DNA of 64,000 bases from Gari tellinella (taxonomy: Eukaryota; Mollusca; Bivalvia; Cardiida; Psammobiidae), in contig OV277863.1 of assembly GCA_922989275.2 (NCBI GenBank), forward strand, positions 46,916,999-46,980,998, in the 5' to 3' direction. This document shows, piece by piece, positions 10,801 to 25,800 of the stretch. The translations under genes were made by a program, and so were the position numbers. Every line of letters starts with the position of its first letter. Position 1 is the stretch's first letter. The notes below the pieces were generated by a model that saw only the letters and a list, made by a program, of their open reading frames with translations, ran no database searches and was not told the origin of the DNA.

Positions 10801-13800
10801 GTGACTGAGAACCTCCTTGGCTACCACAGGTACTTACCTCTTTCAGCTCTCGCCTCATGACCTTGGTGTCATAGTGACTGAGAACCTCCTTGGCTATCAC
10901 AGGTACTTACCTCTGTCAGCTCTCGCCTCATGACCTTGGTGTCATAGTGACTGAGTACCTCCTTGGCTATCACAGGTACTTACCTCTTTCAGCTCTCGAC
11001 CATGACCTTGGTGCCATAGTGACTGAGAACCTCCTTGGCTATCACAGGTACTTACCCCTTTCAGCTCTCGCCTCATGACCTTGGTGCCATAGTGACTGAG
11101 AACCTGCTTGGCTTCCAAAGGTACTTACCTCTTTCAGCTCTCTCCTCATGACCTTGGTGTCATAGTGACTGAGAACCTCCTTGGCTATCACAGGTACTTC
11201 CTCAGCCACCTCTTCCTCTATTACAACATCCCGGATAAAGTCTTCAGCAATTACATCTATCACAGTATCCTCAACCTGTACAGAGGTATAGAAAACTCCC
11301 AGTAAAATAATCAAGAAAGATTTTGATTCATGCAGACAAAAAAACAGTCAAGCCTCGACGACTTGAAATTTTTAAAGTTGAACTTATCCATATTTCTTCA
11401 ATTTAATTTCCATATCTCGTATTTGCTTATTTGGAACTTACCCTTAATTTAAAGTTAAAACATAGCACAGCCACATTTTAATTTTGAAATAAGGAATACA
11501 TCAGCGAATTTGAGTTATCGAGGTTTTACTGTAGTCTTAATAATTCTGGGTATTTGACCATCTGATCTGGCAATTTGTTTAAAGTAATGAAAACAAGGGG
11601 CCCTGACATGAAGGGGTAAATGAACATATCCAGGATTTGTTCACTTATTTCAACACCAAATGCTATTGTATTCAGTGGCAGAAAAAATTAAATGCACTTA
11701 AAGGTGTTTCTATGGAGAAAGCATTAAATAAGCCAAAGGAAATTTTCTCGTTCATTTATCACACATATCTAACAAACAAAATTCTTCTGCTTTACTTATG
11801 ATCTTCTGACCCAATGCCCTCAACTCTACTCCTTCAGGAGCTTTCTGCTTTACTTTCAGCCTGCTTTAAGCAATCATCTGTTTCCTATGGCTCTTTCACT
11901 GGGCATGGTAGAAGAATGAAAAGGCATTATATTATATATTTATATGTAAATGGACTAACAGGATATCAGATAAGGGGTGTATTTTAAAAACAAAAAAAAA
12001 AAAAACCTCATTAATCGTATGGTGTCACTACTAATTAGAATCATCTCTTCCAGATGATTCTAATTAGTATTAACACCATAGGATTTGGTGCTGAAAGAAG
12101 TGAGTATATATTGTATTTGTTCAGTTTACTCCCTCTTATCTGTTCAGAGCCCTGGCTCCGAGGTTATAAAGCGTTTTAGTTGAGTCTGAGTGTGTTCCCA
12201 AGCATTTGATTGGTCAGATTTGAGCCTAGGCTCAAATCTGACCAATCAAATGCTTGGGAACGAGTTTAGACTCAGCTTAAATTCTTTATAACCTCGGAGC
12301 CTGGGCTAAAAGGTGTTTGTATGTGGTCGAGGGTTAACTTACCACATCTGCACCGATCTCATACATGAAATCATTGAACAAGTCATCAAAGACGATCTCA
12401 TGGTGTTTGTCTTCTACATAATCACGAGCCAATTCTCTGACAGTCTCCCTGACAATGTCTACAGATGACTCCTGTACAGCATCGTAGAGAAGTCTGGTGA
12501 GGAAGCTCTCCAGTGGATCCCTGTCTGTCTGGGTATACAACATGTGCCTGCAAATATCAAATTACACTTAATTTCTGATTTCTCCATCTAATCCTTTTTT
12601 GTGCCATCTCTTTGGAATCATCTTTTCAAGACAATTCCAAAGATATGTCATAAGACAGGCTTAGATGGAGAAATCAATAATAACTGAGAATCTTTGAATC
12701 TGACTTACGACAATATTTGTCGTACGACGTATCATAAGACGGGCCCAAGGTAAGTTTTATGAAGATGTGAAGAAAAAAAATGTTGAAACTATTATGTTTA
12801 CTCACTCTTTTATCATGCCCTGCTTCAGACCTGCTATAGCATATTCCCCACAGCTTATTTTCAACACTTAACCCTTAGCCCGCCAAATAAATTGTCGTCT
12901 GCTATATTTCTCGTCTGCTTCAAGTTTCAAAGTGCTTCAAAGTTGCTCAAAATTGCTGAAAATGTTGTCCGAGTGTCAAACAGCTTGGATCCGGATGAGA
13001 CGCCGAGTTACTCGGCGTCTCATCCGGATCCAAGCTGTTTGCATATGGAGCTATAGTCGTGAGTGGCAGGCTAAGGGTTAAGATATGTGATTGCTTACTT
13101 TACTGGTTCTGCGCTTGTGGTGAAGATGAAAAGGTGAAAAGGGAAAAAGGAAGAGATAAAAACCGGCAGTTCAAAGTCGAATTAAAGTAAAAATATTTTA
13201 TTCGTCTGCTTCCTTCCCTTGAAGAAGACCAATCCAGCTACCAAAACAGCCACTGTGATTTCACCCAACTCAGGCACAGCTCCCCACGTCCTCCGTACCT
13301 GCACATGCACTCACAGTCTAAGCCTAACAGATTTAGTCAAACTTCAGTGATGACTGTATTAACCCTTTCCCCAATAGAAGCGCCTTTTAGCACATTTAAT
13401 TTATTCCTCCACTGAAGAAAATAGTTCCAATTTATACAGTCATAAATATGTTTAACAAGAAATTTTGTTGTATTCCAGCAGATGACAGCTTAAAGCAGGG
13501 TGAAAGTAAAGCAGAATGCGCCTTATGGTGCATTCTGCTTTACTTTCAACCTGCTTTAAGTGGTCACCTATCTTCAATACCAGAAGAAGGCTTCAGGTAA
13601 AGGGTTAACAATAAACATGTACCTAAGTATCTATATCTGTTGTTATAAAATATACATTGCTAGTTTACAAAGTGACATATTTTCACCCTTACAATTCTGA
13701 ATTTTCAATTTCCATTTTATAATAAATACATGTAACTAGTTTTTATTGGCTCAGTGGATTTGTACTGATTATATTTGAAAGCATGATAGAGAAGATCCAG

Positions 13801-16800
13801 ATCAAAGGGCTCCTTTATGAGCCTTCTGATCTTTGTCTACCCTGTTTGCAAAGAATGTATAGATAAACCCATTACCTCATCAATACAACTTTTTATGCCT
13901 TTTATTTATTCCTCAACTAAAGAAAATAATTCCAATTTTAATTATACAGTCTAGAATATGCACCATGAGAAAGATTTTCTATATCCTAGCAGATATTAGC
14001 TTAAAGTAGCCTGAAAGTAAAGCAGAATGTGCCTTAAGGCACATTCTTCTTTACTTTCAATGTCTTTTAAGTGGTCACCTATCTTCATTACTATAAACAG
14101 CCCTATGGGGTAATGGGTTAAGTCCTCACATTGTAAGGGTAAAGTTATTGCAAGAACACAAACAAGACATCTACCACCATGTACAACAGATCAAATCACC
14201 AGAAAGTCATCAATTGAATTTCAGTTAAAGGGATTTTGTTATGCAGCTTTATGTGCAACATGTCCCATGTTTGTATCAAACCAGACTTCCTTAACCTAAA
14301 CACTTATTAACTCATTGAGCCCTAGTGATGCATATATGCATCATTTACCAAAAGTGTACATTGTCCTATGCAAACAGTGAAGTCCCTGATCAGAGACTTC
14401 ACTGTTTGTCATTTTGCAATTTGTTATCAAAAACAACCCTACATAGTCTAAAGGGGACAAGTCTTTATTGAAAACTGGAATCGTCCATTGGAAGTTTCAG
14501 GGTATAATGAGTTAATACCCAACCATGCATAGCTCAGGATAAGGGTAGTATTTCATCTACTAAAATACTTATATCTCTATTAAACCAAATGGTGTGACTA
14601 TTCATTAATTTAGAATAATCTTTGATTACTAAAATCCTTGTTTCTTACAAACCCTACCCTATGGAGTGAATTCTCATTAGAATGTTCTATCAATGATTAG
14701 TCACAACACAGGGTTTGGTAAAGATATAAAGCAATAACAAGTTTGAAATGTTTAGCAGGGCTCCAGATTAGAGGGAGTAAACTGAACAAATCCTACACTT
14801 TCTCACTCATTTCAGCAACATACAAATCTTATGGTGTTACTACTCATTTGAATCGTCTCGAAGAGACGATTCTAGAGAGTAGTGCATGACACCATAGGGT
14901 TTAATGCGGAAATAAAGATTTTAATACTTTTTTAAATACTCCCGTTATTTGGAGCCCTGTTCCACCTTATCTAGAGCTTTGGTCAACCTCAACCAACACA
15001 CTGCTATTCTATTGCATGTGTGCCTACCTAACAGCACCTGCTATAACAGGTGATCTGAAATAAAAAGTAGGTATATCTATATCTATATTCACCTTCTTCC
15101 AATATAAAGTTTTTATGTTTTCAAATTATCTTTAACCCGTTACACGATGGATACACTTTTTTATGCCTTAGATTTATTCCTCAACTGAAGAAAGTAGTTC
15201 AAAATTAAACAGTCATGAACATGCAATATTTTCTAAATTTTAACAGATGGTAGCTTAAGCAGAATGAAAGTTAAGCAAAATGTACCTTAAGGCTCATTCT
15301 CCTTTACTTTCCACCTGTTTTAAGTGGTCACCTATTTTCAAAACTAGCAACAGGTCATGAAGTAATCTAAGAGTTACCGGTAAGTTGTTTCAAACCATAT
15401 AAACCAAAATAACTCTTCACTACTTCTGACTGGGATCATCATTGTTTTGCAATTAAATAAAGAAATTTATAACTAACTCATCTAACAACAATATGGGTAA
15501 TCTAGTACTCTTTTAACCCACAAATGCTGTGGAAACTAGAACTTTATGTAGTCTTTATACTATGATAAATTTATGGTATTGGGATAGTGTACTGATGCCA
15601 AAAAGGAAATTCTGTGAAGGAAATATTTAAAGTCTCTTTTAAAGAAGATTGGTTCAGTTGGTTTGCTAACATCTATATGTTTCTACTATCTATGGGCTAA
15701 TTGGAGTTTTCTGGTTCTTTTGGATGCCCAGTGTAAAGCACTGATACATCCAAACCTAGTTTATAATGTCTCATCCGAAGGACTTGATCCAGCAGAGGAT
15801 CAAACTCAAGACAATTGGTACCGTAGTCGAGTGTGTTACAAGCGGACCAAGTCCGCCAGGTTTTTTTTAAAGAACTAGCCCTTATATACAATGCACCAGA
15901 GTGACCAGACACTGTGAAGCATTTACATGAAGTACTTACTCATCCACCATTTCATTAAGGCTAGATCGCACCACCCCATGCATCAAATGCCCCAGCTCCT
16001 CGGACAAAATGTCATCTCGGATCTCATCCAAGACACTGAATCCTGTCCCAGGCTGTAAAAGAATTGCAAAATCAGTGAGATGCTTTTTGAAACTGTATTC
16101 TCATACTTTCCTGCATATTCAGTGTTAAAGATAGGAGGGGAAAACACTTTATTCTTTCTAATATAAGCCTTCTCCTGCTGAGTATTAAATATACAAAACC
16201 CTGCCCACTTATAATGAGAATCTATCTTCTGAACAATTACATTGGCTATCAAAGTAAGGAAACTGGGCAGATACAAGCCATAACAGTGACCTACTTCAAC
16301 TGCAGGTCAAGGTAAACTGTGTTTTTAAACCATCCTATGTAGAATGTGCTATCACTTATCAGAGCTGCAAATGAACTTATTTATTGAATGTGAAATTAAA
16401 TTAGCCCTTTAAGTCCTGCAGAAACTTGGTTGTCTTGACCGTTGCAATAGTAAGGATCCTGATTAGAAACAAAGTATGGTAACTCAGTGTCTCATCTAAA
16501 TCAAAACTGTTGGACATCCTGATATTGTTTTTAATAGAAAGGGCAGGATTATATAGGTTCGTTCTAAAGGCAGGTGATAGAGCATACTAGTTTACATATT
16601 ATCAGTGATATATCCACACCTTAATTTTTCACATATTTATATTATCTGTAACACAAAGACTGTATATAAATGTCAAATAAAAATGCTTTAACCCATTACC
16701 CCATATCTAGTTTTTTAAGATATGTGACCACTTAAAGCAGGTTGAAAGTAAAGCAGAATGCGCCTTAAGGTGCATCCTACTTTACTTTCAGCCTGCTTAA

Positions 16801-19800
16801 AGCTATTATCTGCTAGAATATAGAAAATATTTCTTATGATCTTTATTTGTGACAGTATAAATTGGAACTATTTTCTTTAGTACAGGAATTAATTAAAGTC
16901 GTAAAAAGGCTAATTTATGGGATAATGGGTTAAGACAGCAAGAGTTAACAATGGTTATTGGTAGTTCTGAAGTCAGATTTGAACATTTATTTTCATGGTA
17001 GTGATTTCATAATTGTTTTGTAAATTATTTATTTTCATACATGTAATGATAATTTGACAGTAAAACACTACACTAGTTATAATAGTGATTAAATATTCCC
17101 ATCACCACATTTGTTTTAAGCGAAATCTTCATAAATTTCATAGCAACCCATTCATGGATTATGTGCTTGTAACAAGACTCAAGAGTGCACAGGTTCAAAT
17201 GTCATTTACAACTTATATAAGATGTATTTGTGAAATTGTTTGCCCTCAAACTGGAACACTGCTTTCAGGATTTAGTCTATTTGACCTCTGTCTGACATGG
17301 CCTAATTAAGTCATACTGAACACCAAAGCTACACATGCCAAATATAAAGTTTCTATCACATACAGTTGCAAAGTTAGGGTTAAAAATAAAGTTGACAGAC
17401 AGACAGACAGATGAATTGGTTTAAAGTTACACTCTTAATACTTATTTGCTCTGAATGATACATATACAGTCAATATTGTGGTCAGCAACCACTCAAGAGT
17501 CGCAGATATAGTGAAGAAGACGTTTTTCTTTCGAGTTTAAAAAAAAAAAAAATTAAAGTACAACGCAAAACAAGAACCCCATGGGGCATATTTCGCTCAC
17601 CTGAGAAAATAGCTGAAAAAATGGCGATAATAATTTAGGTCCAGGACTGACCTAGATATGCAACAGACCCGAACAATTTGAACAAATTATGTAAAGTATA
17701 TTTAAAAGTGTCACCATACCAAATATAAAAGCTCTGGCCATATCAGTGTCAGAGAAGAAGACGTTTGAAATTTTCTCTATATAACTCTATGTAAAACTGT
17801 GACCCCAGGGGCGGGGCAAATTTTGACCCAGGGGCATAATTTGAACAAACTTGATAGAGGACCTGTAGGTGATGGTATGTGCCAAATATCTAAGCTCTGG
17901 CCCTTGTAGTTTCAGAAAAGAAGATTTTTTAAGTTTTCATTGAAAATAATCTATTTTTAGCTCCTGTGACCTAGTTATGCAACCGACCAGAACCATTTGA
18001 ACAATTTTGGTACAGGACATCTAGAAGTGTCACCATACCAAATATCAAAGCTCTGGCCATATTAGTTTCAGAGAAGAAGACGTTTGAAAATTTCTCTATA
18101 TAACTCTATGTAAAACTGTGACCCCCCAGGGCGGGGACAATTTCGACCCCAGGGGCATAATTTGAACAAACTAGATAGAGGACCTGTAGGCGATGCTATG
18201 TGCCAAATATCTAAGCTCTGGCCCTTGTAGTTTCAGACAAGAAGATTTTTTAAGTTTTCAATGAAAAAAATATATTTTTAGCTCCTGTGACCTAGTTATG
18301 CAACTGACCAGAACCATTCAAACAATTTTCGTATAGGACATCTAGAAGTGTCACCATGCCATATATCAATGCTCTGGCCACATTAGTTTCAGAGAAGAAG
18401 ACGTTTGAAAATTTCACTATATAACTCTATGTAAATCTGTGACCCCCGGGCGGGGCCAATTTTGACCCCAGGGGCATAATTTGAACAAACTTGATAGAGG
18501 ACCTGTAGATGATGCTATGTGCCAAATATGTAAGCTCTGGCCCTTCCAGTTTTTGACAAGAAGATTTTTTAAGATTTCCTTATTTTTTCACTTTGGTTGC
18601 CATGGTAACCAGAGTTCTGCATTGTTTTTAATTCTTTGAACAAATTTGAAAGAGCTTGACCCAAGGAACATTTCTGTTAAGTTGAATTCTGTCCAGCGGT
18701 ATAGGAGGAGATATCATTCGAAGCAATTGTTAACGACGGACGACGGACGACGGACGACGACGGACGACGGACGACGGACAACGACGGACGCCGGACACAG
18801 GGCCATCCCAATAGCTCACCTTGAACCTTTGGCTCAGGTGAGCTAAAAATGTAAAATCAAACAATTTTTTTAAAGTCTGATGATTTATTTTATCTGAGTG
18901 GCAAACACTTATTATACATTATAAGTCCTGTCATTTAAAAGCCTGATCAGATGCAAGATTACCCAGCATCTGATCTGGCTCAAAACAGTTTGAAACGGAC
19001 ATAAGGATTTACGTATAAACAAATTTAACGGGGAAAAAGAACATCCATCAACTATAGCAGTTATAATCAAGCAGGACAAAAAGTGAACCAGAAAGAACCT
19101 ATGGCAGCTTTCTTCTTTAGTTTTGCCCTGCATTAAGCAGCCACATCTTTCATGCAGTTTCAAAGAATACAGTCATGTATTCGATTAAAACAAACTTGAC
19201 TGCATTCTACTTTCAAAATAAGTGTAAACTACATTTTGCAACAAAGTAAATTAACTTTTGTTTCAGGATGCTCATTTTACGTTGGTTGGTACTATTCTGT
19301 GTAACCTAAATAACAAGTTCTTCAGAAGTGGCTAGATAGAATTATATATAACCACAAGCAGCTTGTTGGTTATACAATTTATTTGTTACTTCAAGCGGTT
19401 TCGACCTTTTTCAGGCCTTCATCAGGAATTATCCGAATAATTACAATATATAACGAGAGCACCGCAAACAGTTGCTGGACGCTCGATTTCATATACTTGA
19501 GACGGCTACATTTTTCAAACTTAAAGAATGTGTATGGGTGTTTAATGCCCTATTGATCATAGAAGTTTGTAAGCAACAACAACTTAAACATACTTGGACA
19601 GTCTACATTCAATTTAAAGTAGGAAAAACTATAAGTCAAAAGAAGGAAAATATATTTGCCTGCTTTACCTGCCTTGTTGTAATGAGTTGCCCTTTTGAAA
19701 ATAAACAAGTATTCAAATATATTGGAAGTTTGAAATTAATAACTTTCTAATTACTGAATAATTTCATATACAAATTCTTAGTCAAACAAAGGCAATAACT

Positions 19801-22800
19801 CTGCAATGACAAATCCCATGGTTATCTGCTTTGTTGAAAGGTGATGCCCTTTTGAAACTGAACAAGTATTCAAAGTTTCAAGTTAATACCTATGGTAATT
19901 ATTGAGAAATCTAATTAAATTCTAAAAAGTCAAAACAAGGGCAATTACTCTCAAATCACAAAACCCAGGGTTACCTGCCTCCTTGTAATGAGTTGTTCTT
20001 TTGATACTTAACACGTATTTAAAGTTTCAAGTAAATACCTATGATAATTATTGAGAAATTATAATTTACAAGTTTTATGTAAAAAAATAAACAAGGGCAA
20101 TAACTCTGGAACGGCACATCCCCGGTCACCTTTCTTGTTTGAATGAGTTGCCCTTTTGATATAACACAAGTATTTAAAGTTTCAAGTTAATACCTTTGAC
20201 AGTTATTAAGATATTTCAATTTACAAGTTTAAAGTAAATAAATCAAGGGCAATTTCTCTGGAAATACAAATCACAGAGTAACCTACCTTGTTGTGGTGAG
20301 TTATCCTTTCAATACTTAACAAATATTCAAAGTTTCAAGTTAATATCTTTCATAGTTATTTAGATAAGTTAATTTAAAACTTGTAAGTAAATAAAACAAG
20401 GGCAATAACTTTGGATACACAAACCTCATGGTTACCTGTCTTGTTGTAATGAGTTGCCCTTTTGATACTGAATAACTATTCAAAGTTTCAAGTTAATATC
20501 ACCATAGTTATTTAGATATATTAATTTACAATTTTTAAGTAAATAAAACAAGGGCAATAACTCTGGAATCACAAATCCCAGGGTTACCTGCCTTCTTGAA
20601 ATGAGTTGCCTTTTTGATACTAAACAAGTATTCCAAGTTTCAAGTTAATATCTTTCATAGTTATTTAGATATGTTAATTTACAATTTTTAAGTAAATAAA
20701 ACAAGGGCAATAACTCTAAAATGACAAATCACAGGGTTACCTGCACTCTTGTTATGAGTTGCTCTTTTGATACTGAACAACTTTTCCAAGTTTCAAATGG
20801 ATACCTTTGATAGTTATTGAGAAATCAACTCTTACAAAAACCTTAAGTAAAAAACTTAACCGACGCAGACGCTGTTGCAGACGCTGACGCAGACGCTGAC
20901 GCAGACGACAGGGTGACGACAGGGTGACGACAATAGCTCGACTTTTCGAAAAAGTCGAGCTAAAAATGTGTTCCTGGTCACGTGTTTAGTATTGTTTTGA
21001 CAATTTAAAATAGATATGTTGTCATAACGAAGAGTTAACATTTTATCTATACTGATTCCCCTGACAGTGAATCAATGTAGAGAAATCGTCCTCACCTGCC
21101 TATAAGTGTTTAATTTTGAGTTTAGACGAATAGTTATTGAAATATTTTTACATGAGAAGCATTTAAATAAAAGATAAACGGATGAGTGTTGTGTTTTAGA
21201 CTTGCCAGTGTCAACGATATAACAAGTTCTATAATATAAAATATACAGGTAATTTTTAAAATTATTAGAAGATATAAAGGTCATAACTGTATGTTCACAA
21301 CCTTTTTCCTCTTCAGATTGAAGTCTATACCCCTGTTTAAATGCACCCTACCCTTCCAACTATTTTTTTTCTCAATTCAGAATTTTCAAAATATTATTTT
21401 AAGATAAGTTCAGAGTGTCAAACAGTTTGAATTCAATGAGGCACCTAGTTTTAAATGCACCATCTCATCTAAATCCAAACTGTTTGCAAAGTTAACCTTT
21501 AGCCCGCCAAATAAATTGTCGTCTGCTATATTTCTCGTCTGCTTCAAGTTTCAAAGTGCTTCAAAGTTGCTCAAAATTGCTGAAAATGTTGTCCGAGTGT
21601 CAAACAGCTTGGATCCGGATGAGACGCCGAGTTACTCGGCGTCTCATCCGGATCCAAGCTGTTTGCATATGGAGCTATAGTCGTGAGTGGCAGGCTAAGG
21701 GTTAATACTGTTACACCTTTACCATGCAAAGAGTATAATATTGAAACCTGATTAAATTGTTTGACTTTGGATTACCCACATGGACATTTAAACGGGGTAT
21801 ATCATACTTACTAATAAGTATAAACTTACAAAAGTACATGAAAAGATTGGAGCAAGTGTTGAATTGGTGCTGAAAAATTTCTGCAAGCTATAGTGTATCT
21901 ATTTATTTCTAGCATAATTATGATACAAGCAATATAAGTTAGCATATAGAGTAGGCCTATAAGTATACAGTATTATGAGAGAGCTGAAAGCTGACTTAGC
22001 TGCTGTGCCTATCATCAATAGCATTGAAAAGTCAAACAATGTCTGGCTTCTAAATCATCAAACTGGACTTTGATCTTAACCCTTTCTCTCATAGATCTTG
22101 TTATTATTAACACTTTCCCCCATATATACGCCTTTTTACGTCTTTAATGTATTCCTTCACTGAAGAAAATAGGTCCAATATTATACAGTTATGAATAATA
22201 TTGAATATGTATCATATAAAAAAATCTATATTCTAGCAGATTATAGCTTAAAACAGATTGAAAGTAAAGCAGAATGGGCCTTAAGGCCCATTCTACTTTA
22301 CTTTCAACCTGCTTCAAGTGGTCCCCAATCTTCAAAACTAGAAACAATAATGGCTATGGGGTAATGGGTTAAAGACTTTGGTTGCTTAACCTTTCACCCC
22401 AAATGCCTCTTCCTAGTTTTGAAGACAGGTGACCACTTAACCCATTACCCCATAAATACACCTTTTTACACCTTTGATTTATTCCTCCACTGAAGAGAAT
22501 AGTTCTGATTAATACATTTATGGATATGTATCATAAGAAATGTTTTATATTTTTTAGCAGATGGTGGCCTAAAGCAGGCTGGAAGTAAAGCAGATTGTGT
22601 CTTAAGGTGCATTCGGCTTTACTTTCAACCTGCTTTAAGTGATCATCTTTCTTTAAAACTAGAAACATGCCATGGGGTAGCGGCTTAAAATAGGTTGAAA
22701 GATGAACAGAATGCATTCTGCTTTACTTGCAGCCTGTTCTAAGCTTCTATCTGCTAGGATATGCATATAAAGGCATATTTATGGAGTAATGGATTAAAGA

Positions 22801-25800
22801 AGGCTGATAGTAAAGCAGAAATCTGCTTTACTTTAAAGCTATAAACCTGTCAAGATTTAAGAAAAGTTATCCTTGGCTTATTTCTCAGGACATGCTAGAA
22901 TCATGAAAATATATAATAAATAAATAAAGTGGTTACAAAATATTAGAGGAGAAGACGATATCATTTCCCAATAAATGTGTTTATGCTTAAACTATTATTT
23001 ACATTGCAAACAGTTTGGAACCAGATCATACACTGGGTAACCCGGCGTCTGATTAGGCTCCAAAATGTTTGCCACTCAGATTAAAATAAATAGAGTTAAT
23101 TGTTAAAAAAAAACACATTTTCTCCACTTTATCAAAAATACATTTGTGTTTTGTTTGCATTTAAATGGGACTAAATAAGGTCTTCTTCACTGTTTGAGAG
23201 AAAGGGTTAAGTGTCTGTCTCCTCTTTCTTGACTTTATATTGTAATTTACTATGATATGACTAGAATTCTTCTGATCTTCACAACATCTGTGATAACTGT
23301 TTAACCCCATTATTCCTGATGTAGCTTTCATAAACTGTATGGATTCAGATCAGATGCTGAGTAAGTAGGCATCTAGTCAAGATCAAAACTGTTTAATAAA
23401 TTGATTGATGATTCTCCTTTTAAGGTATTGAATTAGTCTAAAATTATCTATTTTATGATATGACTAGAATGTTTCTGAATCCTTGAAACACCTGTGATTT
23501 TCATTCTACTATAACTGTTTAACCCCATTATTCCTGAAGCAGCTTTCAAAAACAGGTGCTGAGTAAGTGGGCATCTAGTCAAGATCAAAACTGTTTGATA
23601 AATGGATTGATGTTTCTCCTTTTAAGCCATTGAATTAGTCTTAATTATCTATTTTTCCAGATAAAAAATGTAAGCCAAATATCAATTGAAAATGATAAGG
23701 TTTAAAACTCATTCACCCCGGAAACTTTTAAATGGTCTTTACCAATTCCAAATTAAGACTAGTCTATGTTTGATATTAAGGATTCAATTTGACAATAATG
23801 AATATATTGCAATATGACAAACAGTGCAGAGCCTGATCCTTGGGAGCCCTCTGATCAGGGTCTTCACTGTTTGCATAGGACAAGTGTACTCTGGTTTAAA
23901 AATGACAAGAACACTCGTCACTAGGATTGAATATATCAATGGCATTAATGGAAAATAATGACTGAACAATTCAGAATACTTATTTATGAGTACAAGTTAT
24001 AATTCACCTATTTTCCAGACAATGTTTGACTACAACACATGTGCGAAAGCGTTGCCTACTCCTAGTCAGCACAGTTTCCCGTGCAAGACATGAACACGTG
24101 CAGGATACCAACCATTCGACCCACTTCCTTGACCACGTCTATAAGTAGGTCAGGAATAATCTCATCCAGAGTATCATTAATTAACCAGTTCACAAAGCTC
24201 TCAGAAAACAGCGGATGATCTTTCATGTAATATGACATTAAACGGTCCTGTAAAAATGGTGAATCAAACAAAAAAGTGAAAATAAATCATATAATTCTTC
24301 TGGCAACAAAAACAGTAAATGAATAAATAGCGATGAAATTATCTAAAAATTAAACAATATAAATACATGTAGCTTGAAAACAACATATGTGGAAAATTAT
24401 AGATAGCTAGAAAAACAACATACCATACATAGAAAAACAACATAGATGCCCTAGAAAAACATCATAGAATACAACATATATAGCTAGAAAGAACAACATA
24501 GATATATGTAGCTAGAAAAACGACTTCAATAGCTAAAACATAGCTAAAATCAAAACATAGCTACAACAGACTGTGGTCAAACATGCTATGAGCACCTTAA
24601 TTTGAGATGAAACGCATGGGCTGTTTTCTTGGCAGATGGTCACTTAAAGCAGGCTGAAAGTAACACAGATTGCACCTTAAGGTGCATTCTGCTTTACTTT
24701 CAACCTGCTTTAAGTGGTCACCTGTCTTCAAAACTATAAACAGGCTTTGGGGAAATGGGGTAAGGAGTCACCTATCATTAGAGAACAACAAATACTTGCT
24801 CCGTACAGATTTGAATTTTACAGGGGAGAAGATATTTTTTCGCATTTAAACAAACTACTAAACACAAATGCAATGCAATAAAATGCAGAAAAAATGAAAG
24901 TTCTTTGAAAAATTGTTGACCTCTTGTTTAATTTAAGTGGCAAACAGTTTGGAGTCTGATCAGACGCTGGGTTCCCAGGGTCTGATCTCGCTTCATACTG
25001 TTTGCAATGGACATAAATGTTTTGGCACAAACATGTTAAATGGGAAAGAATAATGTCTTCTCCACTGTAGATACTAATTTACAACACTGACAATCTTACC
25101 AACACTGAGACAAGCAAGACAAGAAAACAAAATATTACATTGTACAGCACAATGATGAATTTGATTTGATTTGATTTGTTATGATTTTACGTCGCTTTTA
25201 ACAGTATTTCATTCATATCACGAAGTCCAGATAATTACAGGTGGAGGAAAACCCCAGATGCCAAATAGCCCCAAATCTACTGACTTCATTCTCAAAAGGA
25301 GAGAAAAAATTACTGGTACCTAAGTTGAATCCCAGATCAGAACTGTCAATTTGATTCTCAACTCTTAACTTTTTGCACACTAGAGGCAGAATCGTGATCA
25401 TCTATGAAAACAGTTGGGATCATCCAGATAAGACACCTCATCAGGATCCCAACTCTTTGACACTTTGACTCTGGTTTTGAAAGAAACATTGAAAAAACTG
25501 TTTTAATAACAATAGCACATGGCAATTGTTGCAGATGAAACAAATTACCCAGTATGCAAAGAGGTCAAATCTGGGTTTTGCTTCTGCTAGTTCAATCTGT
25601 TTCCATTAGAATCACCCTCAGGTCTAAAACCGAGCATGCCAGATTTCATTGATCCTGTGTCTCACATAGCCAATCAAAATGCACATTACATTCAGACTGA
25701 GACAGTGCTAAATTGGACACTTAAGAAGGGAATTTTAAGTCATACGAGTGCAAGCCTAAACTTTATGTTGCTTTCTTGTCAAAGACTGCTAGCTTTCTTT

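Noticed and set aside
9154..11199. CRISPR-like or protein-coding repeat array
   Set aside because: The 73-bp units are contiguous with no unique spacers, the unit is not divisible by three, and frames across it stop; it is copied exon-donor sequence in an animal genome.
15663..16276. Frames of 71-97 residues near exon 6
   Set aside because: They follow the dispersed SINE-like repeat or run past the real exon's splice sites.
19472..19750. 92-residue plus-strand frame
   Set aside because: It overlaps the first decayed pearl-like monomers and shows no protein-like composition.
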